Both the position numbers and the translations under genes were made by a program. A stretch of DNA of 64,000 nucleotides from the NCBI RefSeq assembly GCF_024494655.1, contig NZ_JANHDL010000007.1, positions 1-64,000 on the forward strand, written 5' to 3'. The DNA is from Halorubrum laminariae (lineage in GTDB: Archaea > Halobacteriota > Halobacteria > Halobacteriales > Haloferacaceae). The notes below the pieces were generated by a model. That model was not told the origin of the DNA and ran no database searches. It saw only the letters and a program-made list of their open reading frames with translations. Positions 19,828 through 29,962 of this stretch are shown here, in pieces (position 1 is the first letter of the stretch; each line of letters opens with the position of its first letter).

Positions 19828-21174
19828 CTACCGTTCGCCCGGCGTCCACTCGGCGTCGAGTTCGCGGTGCGTGTACGGGAGCGCGTCCTCGCCGGAGTAG
19901 CTCGCGACGAGGTGCCCGTCGCCTTCGAGGTAGTACTTGTACGTCGTCAGCCCCTCCAGCCCGACCGGGCCGCGGGCGTGGACCTTCCCCGTCGAGATGC
20001 CGACCTCGGCCCCCAGTCCGTACCGGTAGCCGTCGGCGAACCGCGTCGAGGCGTTGTGGAAGACGCTGGCGGCGTCGATCCCGGTCATGAACGCCTCGGC
20101 GGCGTCGAGGTCCTCGGTGACGATCGACTCCGTGTGCTTCGAGCCGTGTTCGTTGACGTGGTCGACGGCCGCGAACACGTCGTCGACGACGGCAATCGAC
20201 AGCTCCAGATCGCCGTACTCGGTGTCCCAGTCGTCGTCGGTCGCCGCTCCCACGTCGACGATTTCTCGAACCGCCGCGTCGCCTCGGAGTTCGACTCCCG
20301 CGTCCTCGTATCGCTCGACGAGGCCGGGGAGGAACTCGGCTGCGACCGACTCGTTCACGAGCAGCGTCTCGACCGCGTTACACACCGCCGGATACTGGAC
20401 CTTCGCGTCGAACGCCACGTCCTCGGCCATCTCCAGGTCGGCCGCCTCGTCGACGTAGACGTGACAGATCCCCTCGGTGTGCCCGAGAACCGGGATCTGG
20501 GTGGTGTCTTGGATGTACGAGACGAATTCCGAGGAGCCCCGCGGCATCACGAGATCGATCTGGTCGTCGAGTTCGAGGAGCCGGTCGACCTCCTCGTGCG
20601 CCTCGACGAGCCCCGCCCACCCGTCGGGGATGTCGGCTATCCCCGCGGTCGCCTCGCGGATCACGCGGTGGAGGATCCGGTTCGACTCGCTCGCCTCGCT
20701 GCCGCCCTTGAGGATGACCGCGTTCCCGGACTTCAACGCGAGCGCCGCGATCTGGACCAACGCGTCTGGCCGCGACTCAAACACCGTGGCCACGACGCCG
20801 AGCGGAACCGACACCCGATACAGATCGAGGCCCTCGTCGAGTTCGCGGGCCGCGAGGGTCCGTCCGAGCGGGCCGTCCTGTTCGGCAACCGACTCGACCA
20901 TCTCAGCGATATCCTCGATTTTCGCCGCGTCGAGTTTCAGCCGGTCGACGAGCGCCTGCGTGTACTCGCCTTCTTCGAGCAGGTCCTCGGCGGCCGACAC
21001 GTCGCTGGCGTTCGCGTCGAGGATCGCCGATTCGTTGTCGCGAAGCGCATCCGCGATTGCCCGGAGCGCGTCGTTGCGCACCGCCTCGTCCGCGTTCGCG
21101 AGACCCAACGCGGCGCGCTGCGAGTCTCGGACCAGTTCGTCTGTGTCGCGCTCGACCGCTGTCGTGTCACTCAT
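19828..21174 (-). CDS. proA: Gamma-glutamyl phosphate reductase
   Basis: A 448-residue NADPH-dependent enzyme of the aldehyde dehydrogenase superfamily. It reduces glutamyl-5-phosphate to glutamate semialdehyde, step 2 of proline synthesis. Visible motifs are [50 protein letters not shown] and the catalytic Cys block [15 protein letters not shown]. The start [14 protein letters not shown] at 21172-21174 overlaps the proB stop by 8 bases. It is the last gene of the proC-proB-proA operon. Confidence 0.95.
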   Translation of the reverse strand: MSDTTAVERDTDELVRDSQRAALGLANADEAVRNDALRAIADALRDNESAILDANASDVSAAEDLLEEGEYTQALVDRLKLDAAKIEDIAEMVESVAEQDGPLGRTLAARELDEGLDLYRVSVPLGVVATVFESRPDALVQIAALALKSGNAVILKGGSEASESNRILHRVIREATAGIADIPDGWAGLVEAHEEVDRLLELDDQIDLVMPRGSSEFVSYIQDTTQIPVLGHTEGICHVYVDEAADLEMAEDVAFDAKVQYPAVCNAVETLLVNESVAAEFLPGLVERYEDAGVELRGDAAVREIVDVGAATDDDWDTEYGDLELSIAVVDDVFAAVDHVNEHGSKHTESIVTEDLDAAEAFMTGIDAASVFHNASTRFADGYRYGLGAEVGISTGKVHARGPVGLEGLTTYKYYLEGDGHLVASYSGEDALPYTHRELDAEWTPGER

Positions 21175-22051
21175 CAGTCTCACCGGTGGGTGGGACGAAT
21201 AGCGTTCCAGCGGATTTACCGGCTGCGATCCGCGCGAGGACATCGGGTTCGGCCGACCCGGCGATGATCGCGGGGCGACCGCTCTTGGCCACGTCGCGCG
21301 CCCCCTCGACTTTCGTCTGTATCCCGCCGAAATCGGTGGTCGTGCTGTCGCCGATAATCGATCGCACGTCGTCGTAGTTCGATCCCACCGCCTCGATCAC
21401 CGACGCGTCGGGGTCGCGTTTCGGGTTCCCCGTGTACACGCCGGCCACGTCGGTCAGCGTGACGAGCAGGTCGACGCCGAGCGCCAGCGCGACCGAGGCC
21501 GACAGCATGTCGTTGTCGCCGATCCGCAGCTCGTCGGTCGCCACCGCGTCGTTCTCGTTGATCACGGGAACGACTCCCCACTCCAGCAGGGTCTCGACGG
21601 TGTTCTCGAAGTTCCGTAGCCGCTCGGGACTGTCGAGGTCCTTGCCAGTCACCAGTATCTGTGCGACCGACTGGTCGAAGCGGTCGAAACTCTGCGTGTA
21701 GTGTCGCATCAGGAGGCTCTGTCCGACCGTCGAGAGCGCCTGACTCTCCTCTATCTCGTCGCTGTCGCGGTCGAGGTGCGTCTGTTCGAGGTGACCGATG
21801 CCGGCACCGACCGAGCCGGAGGAGACCAGCACGACGTCTTTGCCCTCGCGCCGTAAGTCCATCACGTCGCCGACTAACTTGTCCAGTTTGACCCGGTCGA
21901 GCTTCGATTCGTCGTCGGTCAGGGAGTTTGTCCCAACCTTCACTACGACGCGGTCGGCCGCCGCGGCCCGCTCGCGTGCACGTTCGACGACGTCTCCGTC
22001 GAGCGACTCGACCGTTGCCGTCGTCGTCTTTTCGGTCGTCTCACTCGTCAT
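21167..22051 (-). CDS. proB: Glutamate 5-kinase without PUA domain
   Basis: A 294-residue amino acid kinase that phosphorylates glutamate in the first step of proline synthesis. Motifs are [51 protein letters not shown] and the C-terminal [17 protein letters not shown]. It ends after the kinase domain, so the C-terminal PUA domain of E. coli ProB is absent. The start overlaps proC by 11 bases and the stop overlaps proA by 8, indicating tight translational coupling. Confidence 0.95.
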   Translation of the reverse strand: MTSETTEKTTTATVESLDGDVVERARERAAAADRVVVKVGTNSLTDDESKLDRVKLDKLVGDVMDLRREGKDVVLVSSGSVGAGIGHLEQTHLDRDSDEIEESQALSTVGQSLLMRHYTQSFDRFDQSVAQILVTGKDLDSPERLRNFENTVETLLEWGVVPVINENDAVATDELRIGDNDMLSASVALALGVDLLVTLTDVAGVYTGNPKRDPDASVIEAVGSNYDDVRSIIGDSTTTDFGGIQTKVEGARDVAKSGRPAIIAGSAEPDVLARIAAGKSAGTLFVPPTGETDE

Positions 22052-22820
22052 CGAACGCCTCCGCGAGCTCGCGTGAACGCTCTTCGGCCGCCGCCACCGC
22101 GTCCGCGACCGCCGCGTCGGCGTCGCTGTCCCAGAGCACCTCCATCCCCTCGATAGTCGTCCCGTTGGGCGAGCAGACCGCGTCGATCAGCTCGTCGACG
22201 CTCCGGTCGTCGCGGAGGACGGTCTCCGCGGCCCCCTTGAACGTCTGCGCGGCCAGCGTCTCGGCCTGTTCCGGTTCGAGGCCGCCGTCGACGCCGCCCC
22301 GTTTCATCGCGTCGATGAGGTAGAACGCGAACGCGGGGCCACTCCCGTTGACCGCCGTCGCGACGTCCATCAGCGACTCGTCCACCTCGACGAACTCGCC
22401 GAGGTCGCCGAGCAACTCCCTGACCTCGTCCGTGAGGCCGTCCGTCGTCGCCGCCGCGGCCATGTCGCCGGTCTCGGCCGCGAGGTTGGGCATGATCCGG
22501 ACCACCGACGCCGCCGTCCGCTCGGCCACGAACTCCCGGGGGAGTCCCGCCGCCAGCGTGACGAGCTGCTGGTCCGCGGAGAGGTCGAGATCGGCGAGCA
22601 CCGGCTCGGCGATGTCGGGCTTCACCGCGAGGACGACGATATCGGCTTCCTCCGTGCCGGCGTCGGCGTCGTCCGTCGTCTCGTCGGCCGCGTCCGCGAC
22701 GCTTTCGCGCGCCTCCGGGTCGAGATCGATCGCGGTCAGGTGATATGCGTCGGTCCGGGCGAGTCCGCGGAGGAAAGCACCCCCCATGTTACCACAGCCG
22801 ATAACGCTCACGCGTGTCAT
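22041..22820 (-). CDS. proC: Pyrroline-5-carboxylate reductase
   Basis: A 259-residue enzyme for the last step of proline synthesis (P5C to proline with NAD(P)H). The Rossmann motif is [16 protein letters not shown] at the N-terminus. [13 protein letters not shown] and [13 protein letters not shown] follow, and the C-terminal dimerisation helix has [17 protein letters not shown]. The ATG at 22818-22820 is the family-typical start ([10 protein letters not shown]). The frame stays open to 23096, but that part has no family similarity. It is the first gene of the operon with proB and proA. Confidence 0.95.
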   Translation of the reverse strand: MTRVSVIGCGNMGGAFLRGLARTDAYHLTAIDLDPEARESVADAADETTDDADAGTEEADIVVLAVKPDIAEPVLADLDLSADQQLVTLAAGLPREFVAERTAASVVRIMPNLAAETGDMAAAATTDGLTDEVRELLGDLGEFVEVDESLMDVATAVNGSGPAFAFYLIDAMKRGGVDGGLEPEQAETLAAQTFKGAAETVLRDDRSVDELIDAVCSPNGTTIEGMEVLWDSDADAAVADAVAAAEERSRELAEAFDDE

Positions 22821-22959
22821 GTTGGCTGTAGAGAGCAGGTTCAGGCTCATACCAACTGCGGTTTCGGTGAACGGCGATGCCGACCGCGATTGGTCGCTCC
22901 GTCGGGTCGCGCGCCCTCGGGTCCCCGACGTCTCGCGGGTCGCCCGTGACGTGCCGCGC

Positions 22960-23961
22960 CTACGCCACTCGCTCGTACAGCGAGCGGTAGCGCTCGGCGA
23001 TCGCGTCGAGCGAGAACGCCTCGCTCCGGGCCGCCGCGTTCGCACCCAACTGTTCACGGAGATCCGGATCCCGGAGACGGCGAAGAGCGTCGGCAAACGC
23101 CGCTATCTCCCCGTCTGCGTCCGTTTCTGCCGTAGAGACTTTCAGACAGTCCGTGCCGTCTTCGAGCCAGTCGAACGTCTCGATGTCGCGGACCACGACG
23201 GCTTTTCCGGCGGTCATCGCCTCCAGCAGCGCGATTCCCTCGTTTTCCTCGTGGGTGGGGAACAGGAACACGTCGCCCGCGGCGAACGCCCCGCGAACGT
23301 CGTCGATGTATCCAGTAAACGTGCAGTTCTCCGGCGATTCCTCGATGAGCCGGGTCGTCTCTCGCCCCTTCAACGACAGGTCGAGGGGGCCGAACCACGC
23401 GAAGTCGATGTCGGGAAGCTCGCGGGCGAGGTCGACGAACGTCTCCAATCCCTTCCGCTTGATCACGTGACCGACGAGGAAGACGGTCGGCGGATCGAGA
23501 CCGTATCGCTCGCGGTACTCGGCCTCGAGCGACTCGAACCCGTCGAGCTTCTCGCGGTCGACGCCGTTCGATATCACGGTCGTCGGCGCGTCGGTATAGT
23601 CGGCGATCACTCTCTCGTTGTACTCGGAGGGGCACACGAGCGCGTCCGCGAGCCCGTACGCCCGACTGAGATACGGTTTGAGCGGCTTCGCGAGCGCGTT
23701 GGTAAAGCGGAAGCTGTCGCCGAAGTCCTCCGCGGTGACGTGAGTGTGTGCAACCACCGGCACGCCGCGGTCGCGGGCGCGCTTCGCGTACCACACCGAT
23801 CGGGGCCCCATCAGGTTGCAGTGGAGCACGTCGGCGTCGAGCGTCGGCTCCGTCGTGTACTCGATGTCAACGCGGTCGAGCATCGTCCGCTGGTGGGCCA
23901 CGGACTCTGCGATCCCGCCGGTGATCCGGTCTTCGAACTCGAAGTAGTGACTGACCCTCAT
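22960..23961 (-). CDS. GT4-type glycosyltransferase
   Basis: A 333-residue GT-B glycosyltransferase of the family 4 kind. An N-terminal domain has ADVLHCNLMGPRS and VVAHTHVTAED, and a C-terminal donor domain has TVFLVGHVIKRKGLE. The E-x7-E motif ENEGIALLEAMTAGKAVV holds the sugar nucleotide. Donor and acceptor are unknown. It lies 37 bases after the stop of the sulfatase-like gene, probably in one transcript, suggesting a shared role in cell-surface or lipid-linked glycan. Confidence 0.88.
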   Translation of the reverse strand: MRVSHYFEFEDRITGGIAESVAHQRTMLDRVDIEYTTEPTLDADVLHCNLMGPRSVWYAKRARDRGVPVVAHTHVTAEDFGDSFRFTNALAKPLKPYLSRAYGLADALVCPSEYNERVIADYTDAPTTVISNGVDREKLDGFESLEAEYRERYGLDPPTVFLVGHVIKRKGLETFVDLARELPDIDFAWFGPLDLSLKGRETTRLIEESPENCTFTGYIDDVRGAFAAGDVFLFPTHEENEGIALLEAMTAGKAVVVRDIETFDWLEDGTDCLKVSTAETDADGEIAAFADALRRLRDPDLREQLGANAAARSEAFSLDAIAERYRSLYERVA

Positions 23962-23998
23962 TGCGACGGAGTAGACGGGTCTCCGCTGTCGGCCCCGG

Positions 23999-24880
23999 TC
24001 ACTCGACTTCCAGCCACGGGACCTCCATCAGCGGCGGAATGTGCGTCTCGATGTGGTGTTCCCAGACGCCCTCCTCGCCGAACGCCTCGCCGTGGTCGGC
24101 GGTCACGACGACGGTCCCGTCCAGTTCCTCGACGAGTTCGGCCACGGATTCGAGCGCGATCCGGAGGTTCTCCTCGTACAGCCGGAGCGCGGTGACGCGG
24201 GTGCCGTCTTTCACGAGATCCGCGGGGTCGAGTTCCAGCCACAGCCCGGCCTTCTGTGCGAACTCGCTGTCGTCGAGCCGGCTCTCAATTTTCGGCCGGA
24301 TCGAGTCGCTGAGCGAGGACAAGAGCCCGTCGTCGTCCGTGCCGTCGCCGCCACCGTCGCCGTCTGCGGCCGCTTCCTCTTCCTGCCGCTTGATCCCCTT
24401 CTGGATCTGTTTGAGCTTCTGTCCCTTCCCGCGCGAGAGGTACGGCGCGTGCGGCTGCATGTAGTGGAGAACAGTCCGGTCGGCAGCCTCGACGGCCTCG
24501 GCGTTGTTTCGGAACGCCTCGGCGAGCCCGTCGGGCGGGACCGTTCCGAGGTCGTCGTCCCAGCCGGTCTTCCAGACGTCGTGGATGTCGCTGATGTGCT
24601 CGGAGGCGGTCCACTCGTAGTCGCAGCTCGCGCCCCACTTCAGCTCGTTCAGCGGGATTCCGAGGTCGTTAATAAAAGGGTTTCCGGAGAAGTAGGCGAT
24701 GTCGTGGTCGCCGGTGAACGTCCGATAGGCCCACTCGGGCGTCGACGAGCCGATACTCCAGCGTTTCTCTAAGTCGCCGTCGAGGTACTCGTCGTACACG
24801 TCCTCGAACACGTCGTAGCGGCACGCGTCGAGGACCAGACAGTAATCCCACTCCGACTCGAGGAACCGCTGGTCTTCCAT
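23999..24880 (-). CDS. Sulfatase/alkaline phosphatase superfamily protein
   Basis: A 293-residue protein with the split metal-binding layout of the superfamily. It has an N-terminal YCLVLDACRYDVFEDV, a middle LHYMQPHAPYL, and a C-terminal VVVTADHGEAFGEEGVWEHH. In haloarchaea such proteins sit in surface-glycan loci and may transfer phospho- or sulfo-groups. The exact reaction is unknown. A Gly/Asp-rich low-complexity stretch (DGDGGGDGTDDDG) breaks the middle. It is the first gene of a pair with the glycosyltransferase and is divergent from the flippase-like gene. Confidence 0.82.
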   Translation of the reverse strand: MEDQRFLESEWDYCLVLDACRYDVFEDVYDEYLDGDLEKRWSIGSSTPEWAYRTFTGDHDIAYFSGNPFINDLGIPLNELKWGASCDYEWTASEHISDIHDVWKTGWDDDLGTVPPDGLAEAFRNNAEAVEAADRTVLHYMQPHAPYLSRGKGQKLKQIQKGIKRQEEEAAADGDGGGDGTDDDGLLSSLSDSIRPKIESRLDDSEFAQKAGLWLELDPADLVKDGTRVTALRLYEENLRIALESVAELVEELDGTVVVTADHGEAFGEEGVWEHHIETHIPPLMEVPWLEVE

Positions 24881-25026
24881 AGGTTGTCCGCTCGTACCCG
24901 GTCGACGGTTGTATTCTTATTGGTACGGTCGCACGCTCGCGTCCGATCGACTCCGACAGTCCGCCCCGACACCACCAACCCGGCCGCGACCAGATGTTTC
25001 AAGGCCGACAGCGCCGCAGGGTGGTC

Positions 25027-26040
25027 ATGGACCGAAATCCGCGACGCGGGATCATCCTCGGTGGCCTCGCGGCCTTCGGGATCCTCGCGGTTCTCTTCGT
25101 CGTCGTGGGGGCCGGCCGCGTCGTCGACACGCTCGTCGCCGCGGACCGTCGGCTGGTCGCCGCAGCCTTCGGGTTCGCGCTCTGTTGGCTGCTCGCGTGG
25201 AGCCTCATGCTCCGGACTGTGCTCGGGTCGCTCGACGTCTCACTTTCGGTTCCGACCGCCTTTCTCGTGTACGCCGGCGCGGTGTTCGCCAACAACGTCA
25301 CGCCCTTCGGACAGGCCGGCGGAGAGCCGGTCGCTGCGGCGCTCATCTCGCGCGTGTCGGGCTCGCGCTACGAGACGGGGCTCGTGGGGATCGCGAGCGT
25401 CGACGTGCTCAACGTCGTTCCGTCGATATCGCTCGTCTTCCTCGGCGTGGGCTACCACGCGACGACGACCGCCATCGGCGAGCGCCTGAGCGTCGCGGTC
25501 GCGGTCGCGGTTGCCCTCATAACGACGATCGTCATCGTCATCGCGCTCGCGTGGCGGTATCGCCGAGGCGTCGTCGCCCGTCTGCCCGCCGGCGTCGCCG
25601 GGCTGCTCGGTCGGCTGGACCGGTTCGATCCCGCCTCGCTCGAAGACCGACTCGCCGAGCGGCTCCGGAATTTCTTCGAGGACATCGAGCGCGTCGGGAC
25701 CAGTCCGGGGCGACTCGCGACGGCCGTGGGGCTCTCGCTTTCGGGGTGGGTGCTTCAGGCGGCGGCGCTCACGGTCGCGTTCGCGGCGGTCGGCCACGAG
25801 ATATCGCCGGCTATCCCGCTTTTCGTCGTCCCGCTGGCGTACGTCGCGGGTGCCACGCCGCTCCCCGGGGGACTCGGCGGGATCGAGGCCGCGTTCGTCG
25901 CGCTGCTCGTCCCCACGACCGGCGTTCCCGCCTCGACGGTCACCGCGGCCGTGCTCGTGTTTCGGGGGGCCGTCTACTGGATGCCCGTCGCCGTCGGCGG
26001 CGTCTCGGCGTCGGCGCTCGGCGTTCGCGCGATGCGGTAG
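25027..26040 (+). CDS. Flippase-like membrane protein (LPG synthase TM/UPF0104 type)
   Basis: A 337-residue membrane protein with about eight helices. Family landmarks are FLVYAGAVFANNVTPFGQAGGEPVAA and LAYVAGATPLPGGLGGIEAAFVALL, typical of the YbhN/MprF membrane domain. Some members flip or transport lipid-linked substrates. Encoded next to, and divergent from, the glycosyltransferase and sulfatase-like genes, it may handle a glycolipid made there. I chose the ATG at 25027 (MDRNPRRG); an ATG 33 bases upstream is the alternative. Confidence 0.85.
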   Translation: MDRNPRRGIILGGLAAFGILAVLFVVVGAGRVVDTLVAADRRLVAAAFGFALCWLLAWSLMLRTVLGSLDVSLSVPTAFLVYAGAVFANNVTPFGQAGGEPVAAALISRVSGSRYETGLVGIASVDVLNVVPSISLVFLGVGYHATTTAIGERLSVAVAVAVALITTIVIVIALAWRYRRGVVARLPAGVAGLLGRLDRFDPASLEDRLAERLRNFFEDIERVGTSPGRLATAVGLSLSGWVLQAAALTVAFAAVGHEISPAIPLFVVPLAYVAGATPLPGGLGGIEAAFVALLVPTTGVPASTVTAAVLVFRGAVYWMPVAVGGVSASALGVRAMR

Positions 26041-26076
26041 CCGGATCGCCAATTGTTCGTCGCGCGGACCGAGGCG

Positions 26077-27120
26077 CTAGACGTAGCCTTCCTCGACGAG
26101 TAGCTCGCCGTTTAACAGGGAGGCACCGGCCGCGCCGCGGATCGTATTGTGGGCGAGGCAGTTGTACTTCGCGCCGTCGTCCGTGGTCTGGACGCCGCCG
26201 GCGACGATACCCATCCCGTCGGCGTACGTCCGGTCGAGACGCGGCTGCGGGCGCTCCGGTTCGTCGTCGCCGTACACCTTGATGAGCTGGTCTGGCGAAC
26301 TCGGCAGGTCCGCACTCTCGAACGACCGCATCGCCTCGCGGAGGTCCTCGGGGGAGGGGGCTTCGGCGAACTCCGCGAAGACGTTCTCCAGGTGGCCGTC
26401 GAGCGTCGGGATCCGGTTACACGAGGCGGCCACGTCGGCGTCATGGAGATGGACCGCTGCGCCGTCGAACTCGCCGAGCAGCTTGCGGGACTCCGTCTCC
26501 ATTTTCTCCTCTTCGCCGCCGATATGCGGGATGGCGTTGTCGATGATCTCCATCGAGGTGACGCCGGAGTAGCCCGCGCCGGAGACCGCCTGCAGGGTGG
26601 AGACGTGGATGCTTTCGAGACCGAACTCGTCGATCGCCGCCAGCGTCGGAACCATGGTGATCGTCGAGCAGTTCGGGTTCTTCACCAAGGCTCCGTCCCA
26701 TCCCCGCTCGTCGCGCTGGACCTCGATCAGGTCGAGGTGGCCCGGGTTGATCTCGGGAATGGTGAGCGGCACGTCCGCGGCCATGCGGTCGTTCGAGGAG
26801 TTCGACGAGACGACATATCCCTCCTCCAGAAAGTCCGGTTCGACCTCGCTCGCGACGCTCGAGGGAAGCGAAGAGAAGAGCAGGTCGACGTCGGCGTCGG
26901 CGACTCCGGCCGGCGAGGTCTCAGCGACTTCCATCCCTGCGACATCGTCCGGAATAGGCGTGTTCACGCGCCATTTCGCGGCTTCGCGGTAGGTCTTACC
27001 CGCGCTCTCCGAGCTCGCGGTCACCGCGGCGAGGTCGAACGTCGGGTGGTCGTCGAGCAACTGGATGAATCGCTGCCCCACCGCACCGGTGGCACCGAGA
27101 ATACCGACTCGTACAGACAT
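26077..27120 (-). CDS. asd: Aspartate-semialdehyde dehydrogenase
   Basis: A 347-residue NADP-dependent enzyme that converts aspartyl phosphate to aspartate semialdehyde, feeding Lys, Thr and Met synthesis. The Rossmann motif is [19 protein letters not shown], the active-site Cys is in [13 protein letters not shown], and the substrate-binding region is [11 protein letters not shown]. The form is the archaeal/fungal-type ASADH. The start MSVRVGILG is at 27118-27120. It is a single gene, divergent from nhaC. Confidence 0.93.
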   Translation of the reverse strand: MSVRVGILGATGAVGQRFIQLLDDHPTFDLAAVTASSESAGKTYREAAKWRVNTPIPDDVAGMEVAETSPAGVADADVDLLFSSLPSSVASEVEPDFLEEGYVVSSNSSNDRMAADVPLTIPEINPGHLDLIEVQRDERGWDGALVKNPNCSTITMVPTLAAIDEFGLESIHVSTLQAVSGAGYSGVTSMEIIDNAIPHIGGEEEKMETESRKLLGEFDGAAVHLHDADVAASCNRIPTLDGHLENVFAEFAEAPSPEDLREAMRSFESADLPSSPDQLIKVYGDDEPERPQPRLDRTYADGMGIVAGGVQTTDDGAKYNCLAHNTIRGAAGASLLNGELLVEEGYV

Positions 27121-27218
27121 TGCACGGGGGTCAGTCACAGGGACGTAAGTGCGTTCGGATACGCGCCGATTCCGCCGGTCGTCGACAGCACGGCAGCACT
27201 GCCACCGCAGCACGCGAC

Positions 27219-27227
27219 GTTTATATA
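27219..27227 (+). promoter_or_regulatory. TATA box of the nhaC gene
   Basis: GTTTATATA lies 24-32 bases before the ATG at 27251, so transcription should begin at or within a few bases of the start codon (leaderless mRNA). Confidence 0.8.
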
Positions 27228-27250
27228 CATCCCCGTGTCAGTACGTGTCA

Positions 27251-28930
27251 ATGACCGACTTCGGACTGCTGTCCGTCGTCCCGCCGGTGCTCGCGATCGT
27301 GTTAGCGGTGATCACCCGAAAGGCCGTGTTGTCGCTGTTCCTCGGCATCTGGTCCGGGGCGGTGATCGTCACCGGCGGGCTCGGGATCGTCCAGACGTTC
27401 GAGTGGATCGTCGCGGCGATCTCAGACGAGTTCCAAGCGACGATTGTCGTGTTCACCCTGCTCCTCGGATCCGGCGTCGCCATGGTGTGGAACCTCGGCG
27501 GAACCGCTGCCGTCCGGGACTGGGCGCTCGACCGACTAGACTCCCAACGGAAGGCCGGGCTCGTCGCGTGGGGGCTCGGGATCGTCCTCTTTTTCGACGA
27601 CTACGCCAACACCGCGATCGCCGGGTCGGCGATGAAAGACGTCTCCGACCGGCTCCGGATCTCCCGAGAGAAGCTCTCGTACATCGTCGACTCCACTGCG
27701 GCCCCGGTCGCGACGCTCGGGATCTCCTCGTGGGTCGCGTTCCAACTGTCGCTCATCTCGGAGGGGTACGATTCCGCCGGCGTCGACGCCGCGAACCGCC
27801 CGGGCACGTTTGAGGTGTTTGTCTCCTCGATCCCGTTCAACATGTACGCGATCTTAGCGATCGTGATGGTGCTTCTGATCGTGGGGTCGGGGCGCGACTA
27901 CGGCGAGATGCTGACCGCGGAACACCGGTCGTGGACCGCCGGGAAGGTCACCCGCGACGGAGCGGTTCCAATGCAGGACGTGGCCGGCGAACTCGGCGAA
28001 CCGCCCGCGTCGACGCCCCGACTCGCCAACTTCTTCGTGCCCGTTGCGGTCCTGATCGCGGTGACGGTTGCGACCGCGCTCTGGACCGGTGAGCTCTCCC
28101 CGGCGGGATTCGCGGGCGACCTGTTCGCCGCCGAGTTCGGCGCGGCCGGCGGGCAGCTGTGGGACGCTGCGCTCAACGCCTCCTACGAGGTCGCGCTGAT
28201 GATCGGATCGTTCGCGATGGTCGCCAGCGGCTTCGCCCTCGGGAAGGCGTACGGGATCTTCGGCGTCGGCGACGCGACCGAGTACACGATCGACGGGTTC
28301 GGAATCATGCTCACCGCGGTCTCCATCCTCGCGCTCGCGTGGGGACTCGGGGAGGCCATCGACGCGCTCGGTACGGGCGACTACGTCGCGACGCTGACCG
28401 TCGGCACCGTTTCGCCCGCGCTCCTCCCCGCGCTGGTGTTCATCGTCGCCGGCGTCATCGCCTTCTCGACCGGGACCTCGTGGGGGACCATGGGGATCGT
28501 CACGCCCATCGCCATCCCGATCGCGTGGGAAGTGAGCGGCGGCGGCGCGGCGGGCCACACCCTTGTGGCCGCGATGGTCGGCGTCATCTTCTCGGGTGCC
28601 ATCTTCGGCGACCACAGCTCGCCCATCTCCGACACTACCGTCCTCTCGGCGACATTCACTGGCGCGGACCTGATCGACCACGTCCGCACCCAGATCTACT
28701 ACGCGTTCACCGTCGCGGCGGTCGTCGTCCTCCTGTTGGTGGTGTGGGGGTACACCCGAGTGACGCCGCTCGCGCTGCTCCCGCTCGGTGTCCTGCTGCT
28801 CGCCGGGCTCGTCTACCTCCTCTCCGAGATAGACGCCTCCCGTCGGGGGATCGACCCTGTCTCGGTGGCGGAGCCGCAGACGGACGACGGCGAGCGCGTG
28901 GTCGTCGCCGGTACCGAGCAGGAGGAGTGA
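27251..28930 (+). CDS. nhaC: NhaC-family Na+/H+ antiporter
   Basis: A 559-residue membrane protein with about 12 helices. It opens MTDFGLLSVVPPVLAIVLAV, and family motifs are ITRKAVLSLFLGIWSG, FFDDYANTAIAGSAM and the late GVIAFSTGTSWGTMGIVTPI with GAIFGDHSSPISDTTVLS. These conserved acidic and polar residues carry the ions. It should export Na+ in exchange for protons, a basic need in brine. A large internal loop (ELGEPPASTPRLAN) separates the two halves. The acidic C-terminal tail is cytoplasmic. Confidence 0.92.
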   Translation: MTDFGLLSVVPPVLAIVLAVITRKAVLSLFLGIWSGAVIVTGGLGIVQTFEWIVAAISDEFQATIVVFTLLLGSGVAMVWNLGGTAAVRDWALDRLDSQRKAGLVAWGLGIVLFFDDYANTAIAGSAMKDVSDRLRISREKLSYIVDSTAAPVATLGISSWVAFQLSLISEGYDSAGVDAANRPGTFEVFVSSIPFNMYAILAIVMVLLIVGSGRDYGEMLTAEHRSWTAGKVTRDGAVPMQDVAGELGEPPASTPRLANFFVPVAVLIAVTVATALWTGELSPAGFAGDLFAAEFGAAGGQLWDAALNASYEVALMIGSFAMVASGFALGKAYGIFGVGDATEYTIDGFGIMLTAVSILALAWGLGEAIDALGTGDYVATLTVGTVSPALLPALVFIVAGVIAFSTGTSWGTMGIVTPIAIPIAWEVSGGGAAGHTLVAAMVGVIFSGAIFGDHSSPISDTTVLSATFTGADLIDHVRTQIYYAFTVAAVVVLLLVVWGYTRVTPLALLPLGVLLLAGLVYLLSEIDASRRGIDPVSVAEPQTDDGERVVVAGTEQEE

Positions 28931-29140
28931 CCGGCCCAACGGACCGTTTAAATCGCTCGGGCGGCTACCCGGGGACGCGCGCCCTCAAGTCCCCGCCCGA
29001 GTACTCCCCGATGGGAGCGATGACCGCGCGGAGAACCCAGGCGCGCGACATCCGGTCGCACACGCGACCCGCCCGTCGCCGCGCAGGCGACCGCCCGCCA
29101 CGAGGGTTTCCCGGTCGACGCGGCACGCCGCCGGAGATGA

Positions 29141-29189
29141 GACCGGACGTTAGTGTCGCGGGCGACATTTCAAATGTACTACTAGAACC
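29141..29189 (+). repeat. Copy D (partial) of a hairpin-bearing direct repeat
   Basis: The sequence GACCGGACGTTAGTGTCGCG followed by GGCGACATTTCAAATGTACT and ACTAGAACC matches the 3' two-thirds of the repeat at 31541-31602, but the 5' hairpin is missing. It lies 40 bases beyond the 3' end of the DUF5615 toxin gene. The rest of 28931-29228 is non-coding, with an AT-rich patch at 29196-29212. Confidence 0.6.
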
Positions 29190-29228
29190 ACCTATGAATA
29201 ATATAAATCTTGAGTTGCGGTCTGGTGT

Positions 29229-29570
29229 TCACAGCCAGTTTCGACTAACGTATTCGAGCATCACGTCGGACTGATCAATATACTCGGAGAGTTCGTGTAC
29301 GATGTCCCCGACTTCTCGGGCCGAAAGCGCCTGATCCTTCTGAAAGAGAATTCCAGCAGTGTCTTCGACAGCTATCCGAGTGAAAAAGTCATCATCTTGA
29401 GTGAGAATGAGGCGGTTCGCCTCGCGTCCATATACGGCAATCTCCTCGTCATCAGCACCGAGGCCGAGTGCTTCGACATCATCGATCCGTTCGACATCGT
29501 GCCCGAGTTTCCGCAGATAGTTGATCGTCGCTTGCTCGACGTTTTCGTCAGCAAGAATTCGATACCCCAT
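29229..29570 (-). CDS. DUF5615 PIN-like toxin
   Basis: A 113-residue protein with the DUF5615/Mut7-C PIN-like fold: MGYRILADENVEQATINYLR (first Asp), GHDVERIDD, and the acidic cluster LILTQDDDFF. These acidic residues would bind Mg2+ for RNA cleavage. It is the second gene of a pair: its ATG overlaps the stop of the DUF433 gene by one base (TAATG type). DUF433-DUF5615 pairs are recognised as type II toxin-antitoxin modules, DUF433 being the antitoxin. Confidence 0.85.
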   Translation of the reverse strand: MGYRILADENVEQATINYLRKLGHDVERIDDVEALGLGADDEEIAVYGREANRLILTQDDDFFTRIAVEDTAGILFQKDQALSAREVGDIVHELSEYIDQSDVMLEYVSRNWL

Positions 29571-29860
29571 TACTCACGCACTTCGTCGGGGTCTGTTGTC
29601 AGGTGTGCGTGTTCTTCGATTTCAGATTTCCGCTGGCGTTCGACCTGACGCATCTCCTCGGGATGGTCATGGTAGTACGTGAGCGCCCGGTAGACATCAG
29701 CCACGTCGAGATCGTGACGATCGGCGACCGTCCTCGGATCCAGTCCCCGTTCTTCGATCTGTTCTTTGACGAACTGAACGGTGATCCGCCGGCCTTCGAG
29801 ATGTGGCTCGTCGTGGAGTTCCTGCACGATACGTCTTGTCACCTGGCTCATACTCGACAC
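29570..29860 (-). CDS. DUF433 antitoxin
   Basis: A 96-residue protein. ITRR-like VTRRIVQELHDEPHLEGRRI and VKEQIEERGLDPRTVADRHD give the compact helical DNA-binding part of DUF433 proteins, with DVADVYRALTYYHDHPEEMR as the characteristic second helix pair. It represses its own promoter and binds the DUF5615 toxin encoded next. ATGs at 29860 and 29851 are both possible starts. Confidence 0.85.
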   Translation of the reverse strand: MSSMSQVTRRIVQELHDEPHLEGRRITVQFVKEQIEERGLDPRTVADRHDLDVADVYRALTYYHDHPEEMRQVERQRKSEIEEHAHLTTDPDEVRE

Positions 29861-29920
29861 TACACCGCCACCATACTTGAACGTCTGGACTGGGATCCAG
29901 CCGATCTTTCACTTTCACAG

Positions 29921-29962
29921 AGCCTACGAGTAGATAGTCGCCCGGTAGTGTTGCGGGCGTAC
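29921..29962 (+). repeat. Copy A of the hairpin-bearing direct repeat
   Basis: Begins AGCCTACGAGTAGATAGTCG and ends CGGGCGTAC. It aligns over about 42 bases with copies B and C, with a few substitutions in the hairpin arms. It lies 60 bases upstream of the DUF433 antitoxin start. Confidence 0.75.

Noticed and set aside
22821..23096. N-terminal extension of ProC
   Set aside because: The extra 92 residues are basic and unlike the family; [10 protein letters not shown] at 22820 is the normal start.
28931..29228. Origin-like AT-rich stretch
   Set aside because: Only one short AT-rich patch, no repeated origin recognition boxes and no orc1/cdc6 gene nearby.
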